A DNA stretch of 64,000 nt from Branchiostoma belcheri (GCF_001625305.1 NW_017803825.1:133581-197580), one strand, 5' to 3'; shown: positions 47,201 through 59,835, counted from the first letter of the stretch. Made by a program: numbers and translations. Notes: generated by a model from the letters alone, not told the origin.

Positions 47201-48736
47201 TCCTCTAACAGCTTGCACAACGCTGTATACGTAAAACTAGTACACCTCTGTGTTGGTTTGTGTTTGTTTGTATGTTTGTTTGTTTGTCTTACATATTAAT
47301 GGCATTGTTTGCATTTTAGAAAAGGTGGGACATTACGTCTTCCGTGGTTTACAAAAGAGATGTCAAACCCTTCAGACATAGTTTTAGACATAGCTATCTA
47401 TAGTTTTAGACAATTACCTTTCATTATGCAGATTTTGAAGTTACTCTGTACTCTGTTTCAATGTTCTTTTATCTTTGCCATTTGCAATAAACAGTATCTC
47501 ATTTTCAAAAATCAATGTGCGCGCGGATGCCATTCATAGAATTTACAATATTTAGCAATTTCATGTTCAATACTCTAAAAATATGAAATAAACTAGAAAA
47601 GTAACATTTGCAAAGCAAATGCATAATGTTTACCTTCGCATATGGTCTGCTCTCTTATTTCGTACTCAAACACATTCATATATATGGTCGGACCGGAGTC
47701 TAAATCCCTCCTGCTATAAAATTGCAACATGATGTAACTCAACACTAGTTACCCTGGTAACAGACAGTCTGGTTCATGTCATTGACCTTTTTGGTTTGGA
47801 GATGAAGAAGAAACGTGGCAAAAACAATATATTTTCCTTCGTCTAACCATGGAGTTAATTGTTGTTTTTCTACCTCCATGGTTGAAGGCATCCAATGCAG
47901 TTTTAGGGATATATTGGAAACCAGATATTTCAAATTCGATATTCTAGTCACTTATGTACATGTACATACTAAGTTGAGGGTTGAAGTTGAAAGAGCACTA
48001 TCCCAATGTATTTGCATACAAGAAGCAAAAATTCCCAAAAATTGTGACGAAAACAGTTACCGGGTGAAAGATGACTTTTAAGGCACCACACAGAAAATAA
48101 CGGGCTCATCTTGGGACTTGTTTCTGCAGTTTTTATTGCCCAAAGTATGAAATTGTATTGCACTGTCATTGGGTGGTGAATATGGCCAACTGACATAATC
48201 CATTGTGGAAATGAAATGCGGATCTTATTTTCATAACCAATGAGAAAAATGTATATATTCGTCAGTTATATTGGTTAACATTATTTGGCGAAGGTATCAG
48301 GTCGTGGAACTCTTCTTACCATGGTGACAGCCGTCTGGTCTAGGTTTGGAATGAAAGAAGAAACTGAACTTGGAAAAATCATGTGATAAGTAAACGCCGA
48401 ATACACTTGAGCTTCGAAAAAAACGAATCAAAGAATAAACATATACACAGTACCTGCCTGTATCATTGACATAGAAACTTCGGAAAGTAAGTGAAAAGAT
48501 GGCTGAAACCCAACAATCAAATAAAATAAAATAATACAGATCGAACAATTTGACCGGTACAATAGTGGCAAGACTGCCGCAAGAGCATTCGCCTTGTATT
48601 TGATAGGTCGTAAGTTCGATCTCTTGAGTTGAAGAACAATCTAATTATCATTTTTCCTACGACTTTGCTCAATGCAATGCCATTGCAAGGCCGAAAGACC
48701 ACTACTGACCAGGCACTGAGGCGTATTTTCTGAACG
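47201..48736. other. Intergenic, no gene seen
   Basis: Two loosely similar stretches, around 47750-47830 (ACAGTCTGGTTCATG) and 48310-48370 (ACAGCCGTCTGGTCTAGG), may be an old duplication. Confidence 0.4.
47505..47548. repeat. Family B terminus fragment
   Basis: ATCAATGTGCGCGCGGATGCC then ATTCATAGAATTTACA resembles the right end of family B. No partner end is present. Confidence 0.45.
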
Positions 48737-49155
48737 TAAGGCCACAGCAGGTAATTTTTATGGATGACATTAGTCTAGCGCGCGCATTAATTTTCGCCTG
48801 ATTTTGAAAAAAAATGTTGCCTTCTGACAGTGGTCAACGTGCCGAAAATGGGCAAAAATGTCTGTTGCCATGCCGGAAGGTGGATGACAGATAACTATGA
48901 AGAGAGGAGACAAGAAAAGGCTCTGATTTAATGTTTTGTTTCCTACTTTGATGCAGTGATACATGTATGTGATGTTGGCTGTGTATATGTGATGTTCTCA
49001 CTGAATCAAAACTATTTGTACAATGATTGAGTCAAAATTTTAAAATGTAGGAACCTTGTTTTTTTTCGGCCCGCCTTGTTTTTTTTTCGCACGCTCACAT
49101 TAGATTTGGAGTCTGCGGAGGATGTCATCCATAAAATTTACATGCTGTGGCCTAA
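48737..49155. mobile_element. Family B MITE upstream of ADCY9, TAA duplication
   Basis: TAAGGCCACAGCAGGTAATT on the left and AAATTTACATGCTGTGGCCT on the right, with TAA on both sides. It carries the subterminal TATGGATGACAT and GGATGTCATCCATA. Confidence 0.87.
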
Positions 49156-49300
49156 GTCTGTAGGAGGTGAGATGGCGGTGAACTAGTCCTTACCCTTTTG
49201 CCTCTAGTGTTGGGTTTCGGTAGTAGAATCTACTAAAGAGGCTATTATGACATTCTCTTCTATATATAATATAATGTTTCCGTTTTAATATCATGCCGTA

Positions 49301-49385
49301 AGTTTAAACTGCAATTTCCAACACAAATAATTAACTCCAGTCTTTCAAGGAATAAGGAATCCACTGCTTCCGTGACGTCACGTTA
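49301..49385 (-). repeat. Penelope-type 3' flank fragment
   Basis: It matches the flank of the 7.5 kb copy in two blocks (AAGTTTAAACTGCAATTTCC and CGCTTCCGTGACGTCAC-like sequence) with a deletion between them. No coding part is left. Confidence 0.55.
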
Positions 49386-50735
49386 ATATTGAATTTCTTT
49401 ATATTATTTACCTTTTTATTACAACGATCCGTGATGCTCTTATATCAATTTTGTAGATCTAGGGTGGAGATGGTCTATAAAATCAAGATTCACGTGTAGC
49501 TAATTTTCAATTCCTATAGAAAATAGGACGACCCTGACCTTAGCAATATGCTAGGAAAGGCCCGGGGTGGGTAGGGTTTGATAGTTTTACAGAGGGTTTG
49601 ATAGTTTTACAGAAAATTGTACATCATGCTGGAGATCTGAAGAATAGATGCCGTGTCTTACAGTCATGTTTTTGGTAACTCGGTATTCTTTTCCAACTGA
49701 GTACTGCATGTCCATAGTTGGTCCCACGTTGTACCAAGGGGAGTACTACCAGCAGGTAGAACAGCCGGGTAAACCTCGTTGGTACCTGCGAAATTACACT
49801 ACACTGTGATATTGTGTTATGGAGCCAAAAATAGCAACCAATGGGAATTAGCCTCGGGGATGGGCCAACGCTTGGCGGATAACGTCACACAAGGAGATAA
49901 AATCAGGAACACAAACATCAAAATTGCAGAAGCCAGGACAGTGACGTGTAGACAACATCTGCTGTAGCCTTGGTTTTGATTTCTCGGTGGCACGGAAAAT
50001 TAAAAAAAATATATTTGTTGACTAAATATCTTACACATATTCAAGTCACATGTAATTATATCAATTATTACAGGCAACGTGCGAACCACGTTGTTGCATT
50101 GTACTTGCGTTACAGGCTGTACACCTTGATGCCGCAGACGAAACGTTGTATCCACGTTACAAAGCAACGGGCAGCTGGATTGGTGCACTGCAACAGTGCA
50201 AGGAGTCTTCCTACATGTGACATTACCATGATGATAATTGGCTAATTTCGGGAAAGCGTCGGACAGCGGTTATTAAACCTACGCATACTAGTACCACCCC
50301 CACCCCCTCATAATAGACTCCTGAAGACTGGTTACGTTGTGTTTATAGCCGTCTCGTAGCAATGAGCTATTTTAAGAACATAGCCCCTGCGTTGTTTGTC
50401 TTTGTACTATTATTAGCGCCGCCTAACGATTGTTATCACCGCTCGGCCAAAGCCACTTAGCAAGATTATGTTTTCAACAGCGGTGCGTGGTTCGATAATG
50501 ATTAGTTTCTTTGCTTTGTACCAGGTAACGGTCTGGGTAAGGGATATCTTTAAAGGCATTCAATGCAATTTCAGGACAGCAAAACTGGAAATATTCTGAA
50601 CATACTGCCCCGCATAGCACATTTGTATAAGTATTTCATACTTTGACTCTGTATTAAAACAGCACAGAAACAAGCCCCAAGACGAATCCTTTACTTTCTG
50701 GGTGGTACCCTAAAATCAGCCCAGGACAATGTTAA

Positions 50736-50800
50736 TGAACGAATGAAAGACCTCTATTGTACATTTTTGCTCATTGCGAACTAAGTACAGGTTAATAGCG
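50736..50800 (-). repeat. LINE/SINE 3' end
   Basis: GAATGAAAGACCTCTATTGT and CTAAGTACAGGTTA match the 61.8 kb copy. Confidence 0.5.
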
Positions 50801-52127
50801 ACGGTAAACTAAAATATATCTATAGTAAAACTACACATGTACAGGTTCTGCTTGTAGTAACGGTTTTCCGTCACAAGTTTCGGCAATTGAATGTCGATGA
50901 ATGTCGATACCAGTGACATTAGGATAGTCAAGTTGTTTTCCACTAGTTTGTAGATAAGTGACTAGAATGTTGACTTTGAAAACTCTTGTTTTCATGCCGT
51001 AAAAACTGCATTTAGCACCTTTACATACCACTCACACAATGCAAAAATAGGTAAATATAAAAGAAGCCTGCTCTGTTATTGGAAAAACGCAAACACATTA
51101 TTAGCAACACTTGATTGTAACACTGCATCAAAGACTTATGCTACATGCAGGTCTTATTGTTTTAGTAATTAGGAATTCCTATTAAGTACAATGTTCAACA
51201 GCTGTTTGCATGCAATATATTTTATTCAAAGAAGTCGCCAAGTTTTTCATATCTCAACCAACAACAAAAGACTATATCATTGCTAAAGTGTCCAAACCCA
51301 TTTATTTTTCAAAGAGTCGGACAATTCATCTCCCACTGCCTCCTGAGAAGAAGTCAAACCCCTAATAGCATAACAAGAATAGTTTAATAGAATAGAATAG
51401 ATTAGAATAGCAGTTACCTTGTTCCTCTTACCTGTTCATATATTGCATATCTACTGTTTATCCTGTATGTATACCAACGTTATTAGATTTAATTAGAGAT
51501 AGTAGGTTTGATAAGTATATCGTACACGTAGAACTTCATGTTAGCAAATTGTCTTATATCACCACATTTTTCTTGTCAATGTCTGTTTGCAATTAGCCCT
51601 CGGGCATGAATTTGCAATAAACAACTAACTATTATACTATGTACGATTTTGTACAAATAAGTTCTTCTTAATGTCTGTTATCGGTATGATTTTTAAACTG
51701 ATTTTCCTGCAGCTCAAAAGGCATCTCAGTCTATTCAAACTGCACATCATATTATGTCAAGAAAGTAATTTTTTTCTTTATTTGAAAATGAAAAAAATCT
51801 CCATAAAATCATTTTAAAGAATTGTATCTAAAAGAAAAAGACTCGCGCGGTATACATTGTACACACATTCATTTCGCTTGGATAAAATAAATCCCACAAA
51901 ATGTCACTGGAAGCAGTTGAACAGTTAAATAGATATCTGTTATCACGATAGGAAATATGAAAATAAAGAAAAGACAAAAAAGACTGGTTTGTTTAATATA
52001 TCATCTAAGTATAATTATTTTTCTTGAAAAAGAATCCATAAACTGATTAAGTAGAGTCATTTCTAAGATGTTTAAAATTGTGAAGAACAATATAACACTG
52101 ACATGGGAGTTTGCACATTGGACAAAT

Positions 52128-52330
52128 GAATGAATGAACTTTATTGCTCGACAAGCGTACATGGTACAATGTGTGGCAGTAATGCAACAATACTACAAAA
52201 CTAAACTATCTTATTACATTTCTTACTACAAACTATTATCTATACAGAATATGAGTTACAGTATGGTCATGTATTGATAATTTGGTCTCGCTTATGAAAT
52301 AAAGTGTACAGAAATTGGCCTACGTAAGCA
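52128..52330 (-). repeat. Probable retroposon 3' end
   Basis: GAATGAATGAACTTTATTGC followed by TCGACAAGCGTACATGG, a form common at minus-strand LINE/SINE ends. Identity not established. Confidence 0.35.
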
Positions 52331-53252
52331 GATATGGTAGTTGGACATGACAATAATTCATGGAATGTATCGTACTGTGTGAGAAAACCTGCTATGCACA
52401 CCCACACAAATTAAGGTACAAAAACTACAAAACCAGAAAACCAGTGTCCCTGTTGGCTGCCCTCAGTCTTCTGAAACATCTTTGTACAGGTTTCCTCACA
52501 TCTGTATAAAGGGTACTTACCCCTCTCCCTATTACCCCCCCCCCATATAGTCACTGCCTGATACGTTTGTGATTATGTTAGACACCCAGGCAATATAATC
52601 ATGTTTTAGCAGAGATTCTTTATTGACACAACAAAAAAGTACAGAGACTTTTGTATGGTCTTCTACAACTAAAGATCTAACAAAGCTAAATACGTGTACA
52701 TGTGTGATAACGTCATCTTACGTACAGAGTATATGTATGATGTAACAATAAAGGTTAACTATTCTCTAACATTTGGCTTCTAAGAATGAAACATTCTTTA
52801 ATGTATTTTCCTATTTGAACACTGTTTAGTTAAATCTATACATCTGGATACATTTTGGAAATTCAGACGTTAATTAATTAACATTTCAGACACCATCAGT
52901 GAAATATTAAAATAGAATGTTCACTTACAATTTTGTTATTGGAAAACAGAACAACACTGTGAACTTATACACATGTATTGATGTAATATAGATAAACAAA
53001 TAATAGTTGATGATAGCTAACACCAGGAATGGACGAAAGTAATCGATGAAAACAAACGCGCAATTCATGGAGAAAGGAAGAAATCCTACCTCTTTAGTAC
53101 GTAAGTAGACCATGTCATGTTTATGTTGGCATCTTTTCTCTTTTTCCATGTCTTCACATTTGTACATATATGTATTGTTAATTTGAAATGAAATAGCAAA
53201 AAATTTAAAAAAATTAATTAAAAAAAGATAAGAAGACATTTGTTGGTGGGGT

Positions 53253-53315
53253 AGCAGATCTTGGAAAGCGGACCAATAAAGCTAACAAGGCTGGACTCCA
53301 GGCTGGGTAGAGAGC
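53253..53315. repeat. Single arm related to the 62.5 kb hairpin
   Basis: GCAGATCTTGGAAAGCGGAC then GCTAACAAGGCTGGACTCC follows the order of the right arm at 62610-62666. Confidence 0.6.
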
Positions 53316-53711
53316 CGAATGAAGGCAGTTTGGGATGGAAGCATTCATTAGACCGATAACCTTGTTGCAGTGACTGGAATAAAAAAAACTTGCCAAAGTC
53401 AAGATTTGACGAACCTTTTCAAGTAGTGTTTGTTTTTTTGTGCTAGATATCAACGAAAGCTATTGTACAGGAATGAGTTATAGTTTCTATCCGTGTACTT
53501 TTCGGGACTTCTCAAGTGACAGCCAACAGAAAATGGACCACACACGTATTTTGAAACAAGGCAACCTACTAGTACCTATATAAACGTTACTACAAGCAGA
53601 TGTACATGTTGAGGTGAAGGATCTTTATGTTTCCTAAGTTATAGTCGGACTTTTCTGACAGTCTATTACCACACAAAAGCAGAACAATTCTTACAGGAAG
53701 ACGGATGCCGT

Positions 53712-54180
53712 TTAGGCCATAGCATGTAAATTTTACGGATGACATCCTTCGCAGAATCCAGATCTAATGCGAGCGGGCGAAAAAAAACAAGGCGCCCCCC
53801 CCCAAAAAAAAACAAGGTTCCTTACATTTTCAAATTTTAACATCATGAATATTGTTGAACAAGAAATGATACCTATTGTACTATGTTTACTGCCAACTAT
53901 TACAACATCCATTTCTCAATGAAACAACTTAAAACAGCAATAAAAGTTCAGTGGGAACATCACATATACACAGCCAGCATCACATATATAAAGAATGAAA
54001 TGTATCACTGTCTCGTCCATATTTATCTGCGCATGCCATCCACGTTTTGGCATGGCAACAGACATCTTTGTCCATTTTCGACATTTTGACCACAGTCAGA
54101 GAACAACTAAATTTCTAGTTTTTTTTCCAAAATCAATGCGCGATAGTGTCATCTATAAAAAATTACTTGCAGTGGCCTTA
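53712..54180. mobile_element. Family B MITE, inverted relative to the 48.7 kb copy, TTA duplication
   Basis: TTAGGCCATAGCATGTAAAT on the left and AATTACTTGCAGTGGCCTTA on the right, with TTA on both sides. It shares the TGGCATGGCAACAGACATC region with 48737-49155 in inverted orientation. Confidence 0.85.
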
Positions 54181-54401
54181 TTCCCCTGGACTGATAATAC
54201 CGCATTACTAAACACTTCACCGGCTTTGTATACGATTCCCATCACAACACAAAACAGTCAGGTTCAACGTTCTTTGCCTGGCGAATGTCAGGTGATTCCA
54301 TTGTACCTGAGTCTGTTTTTTTTCCGCATTTCCTGTCACTGGAGGTCAGTCACCCTGCATGTCTAGCCTTGAGGCCATACACCAACCACGCGTCAATGCC
54401 T

Positions 54402-54560
54402 CAGTTTAGTTTAGTTTCAGTTTATTTCGCACTTTAAAACAAAATACAAAAAATACACTTTAAAAACAATACAAATACAAGAAAATATAAATGAAATGTA
54501 ACAGTGCAGGGAGGCCGGAAGCATAAAATGCTTATGAGGAGGCCTCCCTTCATAACGTGA
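54402..54560 (-). repeat. Probable retroposon 3' region with A/T-rich run
   Basis: GTTTAGTTTCAGTTTATTTC, a T-rich and A-rich run, then AGGGAGGCCGGAAGC and an inverted GAGGAGGCCTCCC. It looks like a minus-strand retroposon end, but there is no coding support. Confidence 0.35.
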
Positions 54561-56639
54561 TTTTAAAACAATTCAAATAAATCGGATAAATAAGAAATAA
54601 GTTAGGTAACGGGTAAATTAAACAAAACAATAAAATACAATACGATACAATACTATCTACAATGATGAAAAGTAGTAATGAAAGTAGTAAACAAGGAAAC
54701 ATAAACAAAAATTAGGAATGTGTGGGGTTATTCATGAAAGCTACTTTAGTATGATTTTTGAAAATGGTGAGGGAGGGACTAAAATGAAACGTTCTTCATT
54801 CAGCATTTCCATTCCTGATATGAACTTAAGGCACCATGTCTTTATTAATTAAGTTTCGTAAACGTGTGTTATTGTCTCAATTGCAGCCCTACATATCCAC
54901 ATGGCCATGTACATATATGTACGTATTAAAAGAATATAATGGCTGCGTGTTGGCATGGGGCGTGCCTGTGGCACACGATGGCCTTTCTCAACAAAAGGTT
55001 TTTATTTTGTACATTTTGGTGTTACCTAGCAAAGATGACACATAAGAAAATGTAGACTTCTTTTGCGAGCCGTATTGACATTCTATTCACTATTTGTATG
55101 TACCAACAACACACAGATATTCTAATGTTGACTTTTAGATCAAGTTTATTTCAGAAGCATCATATCATCTACTGTTTTTTTGATCATCGAGGAGGTTACC
55201 TCTAAACTTTTCAAAAGCAGTTATTGAAGTGAGTGTGACAGTGTAAGCAACTTCTTCTATATATCGCCGCATTTGATCAGTGCTGTCACACCAACGTGGT
55301 CACACACACATGTACACTGACAACTCCATGATAGAGACCAAGAAAGGTCACAGGTGACGGCTCGGAAGGAGAGGTTGTACTTTACAATGTACATGTACAG
55401 CCACTGCACCAAATGACGCGGATTCTAGAAAATCCTGAAGATCCGGAATCGCAACAAATAAAGTTATCGTCACCTTCCAAAGACTGTCCACTATTTTCTT
55501 CATTTTTGCTTTGTTCTCCGCTCTCGCTCTGCGTCCTCTTCATCCTTGATTTCGGAGTAGAAGAGGGTCGAAGGGTCATAGACATTGACATTATCTATTT
55601 CACAGTAGCTGTGAGTGGAGAGTGTTGAAAAATGACGACAGGTGATTTGTTCTTTTATGGACGTCGTTCCTCGGATAGGACGTTAAATGGAGGTCCCGTG
55701 TTTGGGGAGAAATACACTATGTGTGGTTTATTTATGGGAAAACCCAGACTAATATCTGCCCGTTACATAAAGTTAGCCTGTCTCGAAATTATGATATTTT
55801 TTCCAACAGAAACTATTAGATATTTTTGCAAATCATTGTCTTTATTCTTTTTGAAGGTCGGACGCAGTTTTATCGTATTTCAAAGCCAAGAAGAGAGTTT
55901 AGACACACAAATTCTAATCAAATCACAGAAAGTCTTATACAAATACTAGTACTATCTCCTTGATTCCACTGCTCATTATGATGTCAAAAACTCGGACACC
56001 AAGACTTGCTGGTACTAGTATTTACATCGCAGAAAATATAGGCATTACTTACAAAGGAATGAAATACATGAATAGACTGGGAAACACATATGTTTGCGTA
56101 ACATACTGCTGAAAAGTAAATATCAAATTCGAAACCACAACGATTTCAGTCTCGCCACACTATTGGATATCTTTTAAGACCTAACAACTTTTCTACCTGG
56201 ACGATACAGTCGATCACAAACTTGTTTCACTAGTAGTGACAGCATATAACACCGGGTAGCTGCAACTTAACTCCGAATAAGTTGCCACAAATTACGCATA
56301 GAAACGGGAAGGCACAACCGCATTCCTCTCCAGAACAGACTCTGTCAATACTGTAACATTAGACTGTACTTTATATTCTGATGAAAGATGTGCTTTTTAA
56401 TCATATCAAAGAGAAGTTCCCAAACTTCGCACACCTAAATGCAAACTATAAATTTACATTTTTGATGCGTCTAGACAAACCCTGTATCACAAACATGATC
56501 TGTTCCCATTGTACAAAAAAGCGAGAAGAAGTTGACCACTCTGTATTAGCTCAGTAACTAGAACACTTTGTATTAGCCTAGTATAGTACCCTTGTATGTT
56601 CCTTACGTATGTATGTCTAAGTCAAGTAGTGTATCTTTT
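54561..56639. other. Intergenic downstream of the VEGF-like gene
   Basis: Apart from the orphan frame at 55382-55591 I see no coding signal. A minus-strand AATAAA (55841-55846) and an ATTAAA near 56399 are candidate VEGF poly(A) signals. Confidence 0.4.
55382..55591 (-). CDS. Orphan open frame, possible first exon of an unknown gene
   Basis: A minus-strand frame of 69 codons begins MSMSMTLRPSSTPKSRMK and continues with a Ser/Glu/Lys/Asn-rich stretch of the kind seen in real disordered proteins. A GTGACG follows LEG and could serve as a donor. No partner exon was found and no family is recognised. It may be chance; I list it because its composition differs from that of nearby random frames. 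Confidence 0.2.
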   Translation of the reverse strand: MSMSMTLRPSSTPKSRMKRTQSESGEQSKNEENSGQSLEGDDNFICCDSGSSGFSRIRVIWCSGCTCTL

Positions 56640-56745
56640 GTCTCCACTTTTCTATATACGTTTGTTATGCGTTGACATGTACCTAGCCCGTCGTGGCATG
56701 AATGTACAATAAAGGTCTTTCATCATCATCATCATTATTGTCAGG
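56640..56745 (+). repeat. LINE/SINE 3' end with ATC tail
   Basis: GTCGTGGCATGAATGTACAA then AATAAAGG and a tail of ATC repeats. Related 3' ends, inverted, lie at 50736-50800 and 61808-61880. Confidence 0.5.
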
Positions 56746-56902
56746 TTGATGAATAAGTGCAAAACATTAAATGGTTAGTAAAAAAATCTTTCCGTACTGT
56801 TGCCACACACACACAGGGACTCGTTATATTTGTAATTGCGAATACCAAACGTAGCCGCTCTGACACCTAACGGTATACTTGTGATTGCAGTCAGGGGGCT
56901 GG

Positions 56903-57050
56903 TTATGGTTCCGTCCGTCTTCGCCGACGTCCCAAACCACCGAAGAGCGCTCCTCCGTCCACACGGCACCGACAGGAGTCTTCGTCAAGCCTAAACCCAG
57001 CGGAGCACTGACGGTTACAGAGGTTGTCTGACACGGCACTGACACTGCAC
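56903..57050 (-). CDS. VEGF-like coding exon 4: second cysteine array and basic tail
   Basis: The acceptor TTCTTGCAG precedes 57050 and TAA is at 56903-56905. The exon encodes CSVSAVSDNLCNRQCSAGF, then EDSCRCRVDGG and the basic tail RRRRRTEP. A different frame over the same end stays open past this stop to 56824 (NHKYTVRCQSGYVW); see findings. Confidence 0.8.
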
Positions 57051-59795
57051 CTGCAAGAACGGGATGTCAACAGAGTGTTATACACAGCAGACACGCCAGA
57101 GGTCGCTGGCGTTCGGAACACCTGTTATGATACTGCTAGAGACATACACAGTCGACGTCATTGAACCGGTACCTGTGGAATCTCTTGACGGCATGGTTAG
57201 CTTTTAAAATTTCATCGATAAATTGCATTTTGTATACTAGTATACTGTATGTTTCATCATGTAAATATGTTTTGAAGGGTATTTATAGTGCAAAAAACAA
57301 CGTTAGTTAGCAAGAACTGTGTGACTGTCTGTTCATAACAATGGCTCTTTGCTCTGTTGTAGGAACATAAACCTAACTTCAACTTTAAATCAGAAAGTAG
57401 CCTAGGCTGAAAACTGCAGCTGATAGCGATCAAATTTGCCTTGTGAATCGGTTTGAATTTTTTTAAAAGGACATTTTTTTCACCAATAATTTAAATGGTT
57501 TGATTGAAAAAAATTCTATGCGACTGTAGATTTTTTTCCAAAATATTTGTGCAATTATGACATATTTCTGACATTTTTGGTTAGGGCTGCATAAAAGTCT
57601 ACACGAGGCGTACTCAGTTTGTGACACCACCACAAAGTACCAGAATGTAAACAAACATGGCTTTTCTAGCTTTTAAACACACTCGTAAGGTGTAATATTT
57701 TGGCACCTCCACTTCCTTAATGGTACTTGCAATGGTGTAGGGTTGATTCAACTTACTTTGTAAAGAAATGACCAGAAAAGTGACTTCTTGTATCGTCCGA
57801 ATGTTACATACAAGGTCATACAAGTACATAAGGTAGATTTAAAGACCAAATGACACAAAAAAAGTCCGTAAAATACATACAAATATCGGAAGTGTACATA
57901 CAATATAGTCACTAGTAAGTTTGTTCCAATCATGGTGCACAGCCTTACTAAAAGTGAACACTCTCCAGCAACGCTCCCCAATCCTACCCTATTTTGCATA
58001 TCTACAATTTATTTTTGCATTTCTGTGCTTTTTCCGGAGCTCACATCACTGGGTGACGTCAACTACAAGGAAAAAATACGGACATGACAAAATAAAATGT
58101 AGAGATGCAAATTGTCTGCCAGGACTAGCTTGTACTGACTTTTCCAAGGCAGGGCGTTAGAATTTTGAAAGTACTAGTAACAGGAGAACCGTGCATAAAT
58201 GTGTCTGTTAGCTAGATAATACTCAGGAAAAGGATGCCAACAACTCAGGTTATGTCAATTACAATAATCTAACGTCATATTTTGGTGTCATGGGCACTTT
58301 AACGTGCTACGTAGTACGTATACCCACCCTCCACGAACACGGCACACACACTCGCACGTGTTGTCGTCGAAAAAATGGGTTCTCAGGTCACAGAGGCGTT
58401 TATTCTTGCAGACGCATGCGCACTCATCGTGACGTTCAACGTGCACTTGGTCGAAGGCGGTGTTGAAAGGCTGCGAGTTCGGGTTTCCTGGGGCATAGAA
58501 CAGCTTCAAAATCTGCCGGATTGTGAGAGGTATAAAAAATCTATTAGTGCCAGACTTGTATGGTTGCAACAATGCTGTCTAAAGCCCCTGCCGCTGTCAC
58601 ACATTCACCTGCAGGCTCCGGGGCGGGTGGGAATTTTGATACAGCGTTTTGAAGAGTTTTTAACTTGTTCTTTTAATAGCCGGCCATCCTACAACCAGCC
58701 GCCGAAATAGCCTCCATAGCATGCCAAAAACTGGTCTTTAGGAGCTATTTTCTGATTGCATATAGACAACATAGCAAACCCCAAACCCCGAAGACCACCA
58801 AACCCCCAGTTCTATAAGTCTGCTTCGGAGGCTACCGCCGAGAGAAGGATCAAATTTGACTAAAATTTAACTCAAATTCGAACCTTGGTTGGTTGGTGTT
58901 CGGGGGAAGGCTATGAAAGTGTGACAGAGAGTTAACTGTATTGACGTTATGTTGTATTGCTTACCGAAGACACTTGTGAACTCGACCTGGTGGCTTGGCA
59001 CTCGTACAAGTCGCTGTTACAACAGCCTCCACACCGGGCCACGGAGACACAGGACGGCCACAGGACCACGTTAGGCTCGGCGTCCACCGGCACTGGCACC
59101 GGCACCTCCCGGGGGATGCACGGCGGGGGGCCCGTCAGCGAGAACCGGTCATCCGCGGCGGAGAAGATGTCCAAGTTGAAGGTTGTCTTCAGCTCCTCAT
59201 AGCTGGTGACGTTGCGCAGCAGCTGTCGGATGTGTAGGGGTATTTCAGGCACTACGGGGCGGTCCTCGTGGGAAGACGCCCTCTGTGTGGAGGATTTAAA
59301 GATTTTGCATCAATAAATGCTGTTCTGTTCTGTCTGATGATTTTATCATCATGATGATTGTATGGATGATGTCAACAGAGGGATGCCAACATAATTGGCC
59401 ACGTCGGTGCGTTATTTGTTTGTGGACAGCATAACTCGAGAAGATGCGGTTCACAGACTAATTGTTTGAGTCGTCATAAAGATAAAAGATACTGTCTAGT
59501 GCATGTGTATTACACTGAAGTTCTGGATTAGGTGGAAACTTTACCATGAACTATTTAGTAAAAACAATGAAAAATACAAATTTTGATAACATACACTCAA
59601 CGATTCATGGCTTGGTCAGAAGATGGTTCCAAGATGGCCGTCACATGACGTCACAGATGAACATGGCGGCGCCCATTGACCCAAGGGTCTAAAAGACAAC
59701 AGTTTAGAAAACAGACTCTTACACACTCCTCTTACCTGAGTTGCACCGAGCACTACCAGAAGACTGGAGAGGCCGAGGGAGATGTACATCGACAT
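56903..59795 (-). CDS. VEGF/PDGF family growth factor, VEGF-C/D-like (4 coding exons)
   Basis: This is a secreted cystine-knot ligand, expected to bind VEGFR/PDGFR-type receptor tyrosine kinases. Joining 59795-59736, 59282-58965, 58512-58328 and 57050-56903 gives 236 residues with consistent splice phases (0, 0, 2). Residues 1-20 are a signal peptide. The knot has all eight cysteines (about C75, C98, C104, C107, C108, C115, C157, C159). The spacing is close to VEGF-A, including the signature PSCVSVARCGGCC. The tail has two C-X10/11-C-X-C arrays (CDLRTHFFDDNTCECVC and CSAGFRLDEDSCRC), as in the C-terminal propeptides of VEGF-C and -D, and ends in a basic run, RRRRRTEP. One N-glycosylation sequon (NVT) precedes the knot. 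I cannot tell an ancestral VEGF from a PVF-type factor without a tree, so no symbol is given. Confidence 0.88.
58328..58512 (-). CDS. VEGF-like coding exon 3: end of the knot and first CXCXC array
   Basis: The acceptor CCGGCAG precedes 58512. The chosen donor is GG/GTGGGT at 58328, because only this GT restores the phase of exon 4. The exon contains FDQVHVERHDECACVC, with knot cysteines 7 and 8, and a CDLRTHFFDDNTCECVC array of the VEGF-C/D tail type. The donor has other GT choices nearby, so this end is less certain. Confidence 0.8.
58965..59282 (-). CDS. VEGF-like coding exon 2: pro-segment and most of the cystine knot
   Basis: The acceptor CCACACAG precedes 59282 and the donor TCTTCG/GTAAGC follows 58965. 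The exon holds 106 codons in phase 0. It contains a helical N-terminal stretch (PLHIRQLLRNVTSYEELKTT), then GPPPCIPREVPVPVPV and LWPSCVSVARCGGCC. Six of the eight knot cysteines are in this exon. Confidence 0.92.
59736..59795 (-). CDS. VEGF-like coding exon 1: signal peptide
   Basis: Twenty codons from ATG to a CTCAG/GTAAGA donor encode MSMYISLGLSSLLVVLGATQ, a typical hydrophobic signal sequence. About 40 bases of untranslated sequence precede the ATG in the same exon, after a strong acceptor (TATGTTTCCAG) at 59836. If the upstream exon ending at 61089 is spliced here, an in-frame TGA precedes this ATG, which fixes the start. Confidence 0.82.
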
Positions 59796-59835
59796 GCTGC
59801 TAGTTGAACACTTCTTAATTGGTCGATACCACAGA

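Larger units (their letters stand above)
49386..53252. other. Intergenic, AT-rich, no gene seen
   Basis: Random short frames only, apart from the retroposon ends listed separately. Nothing else is recognised. Confidence 0.5.

Noticed and set aside
53214-53453. Minus-strand frame with CNKVIGLMNASIPNCL
   Set aside because: Part of it translates the repeat arm at 53253-53315, and no protein family is recognisable.
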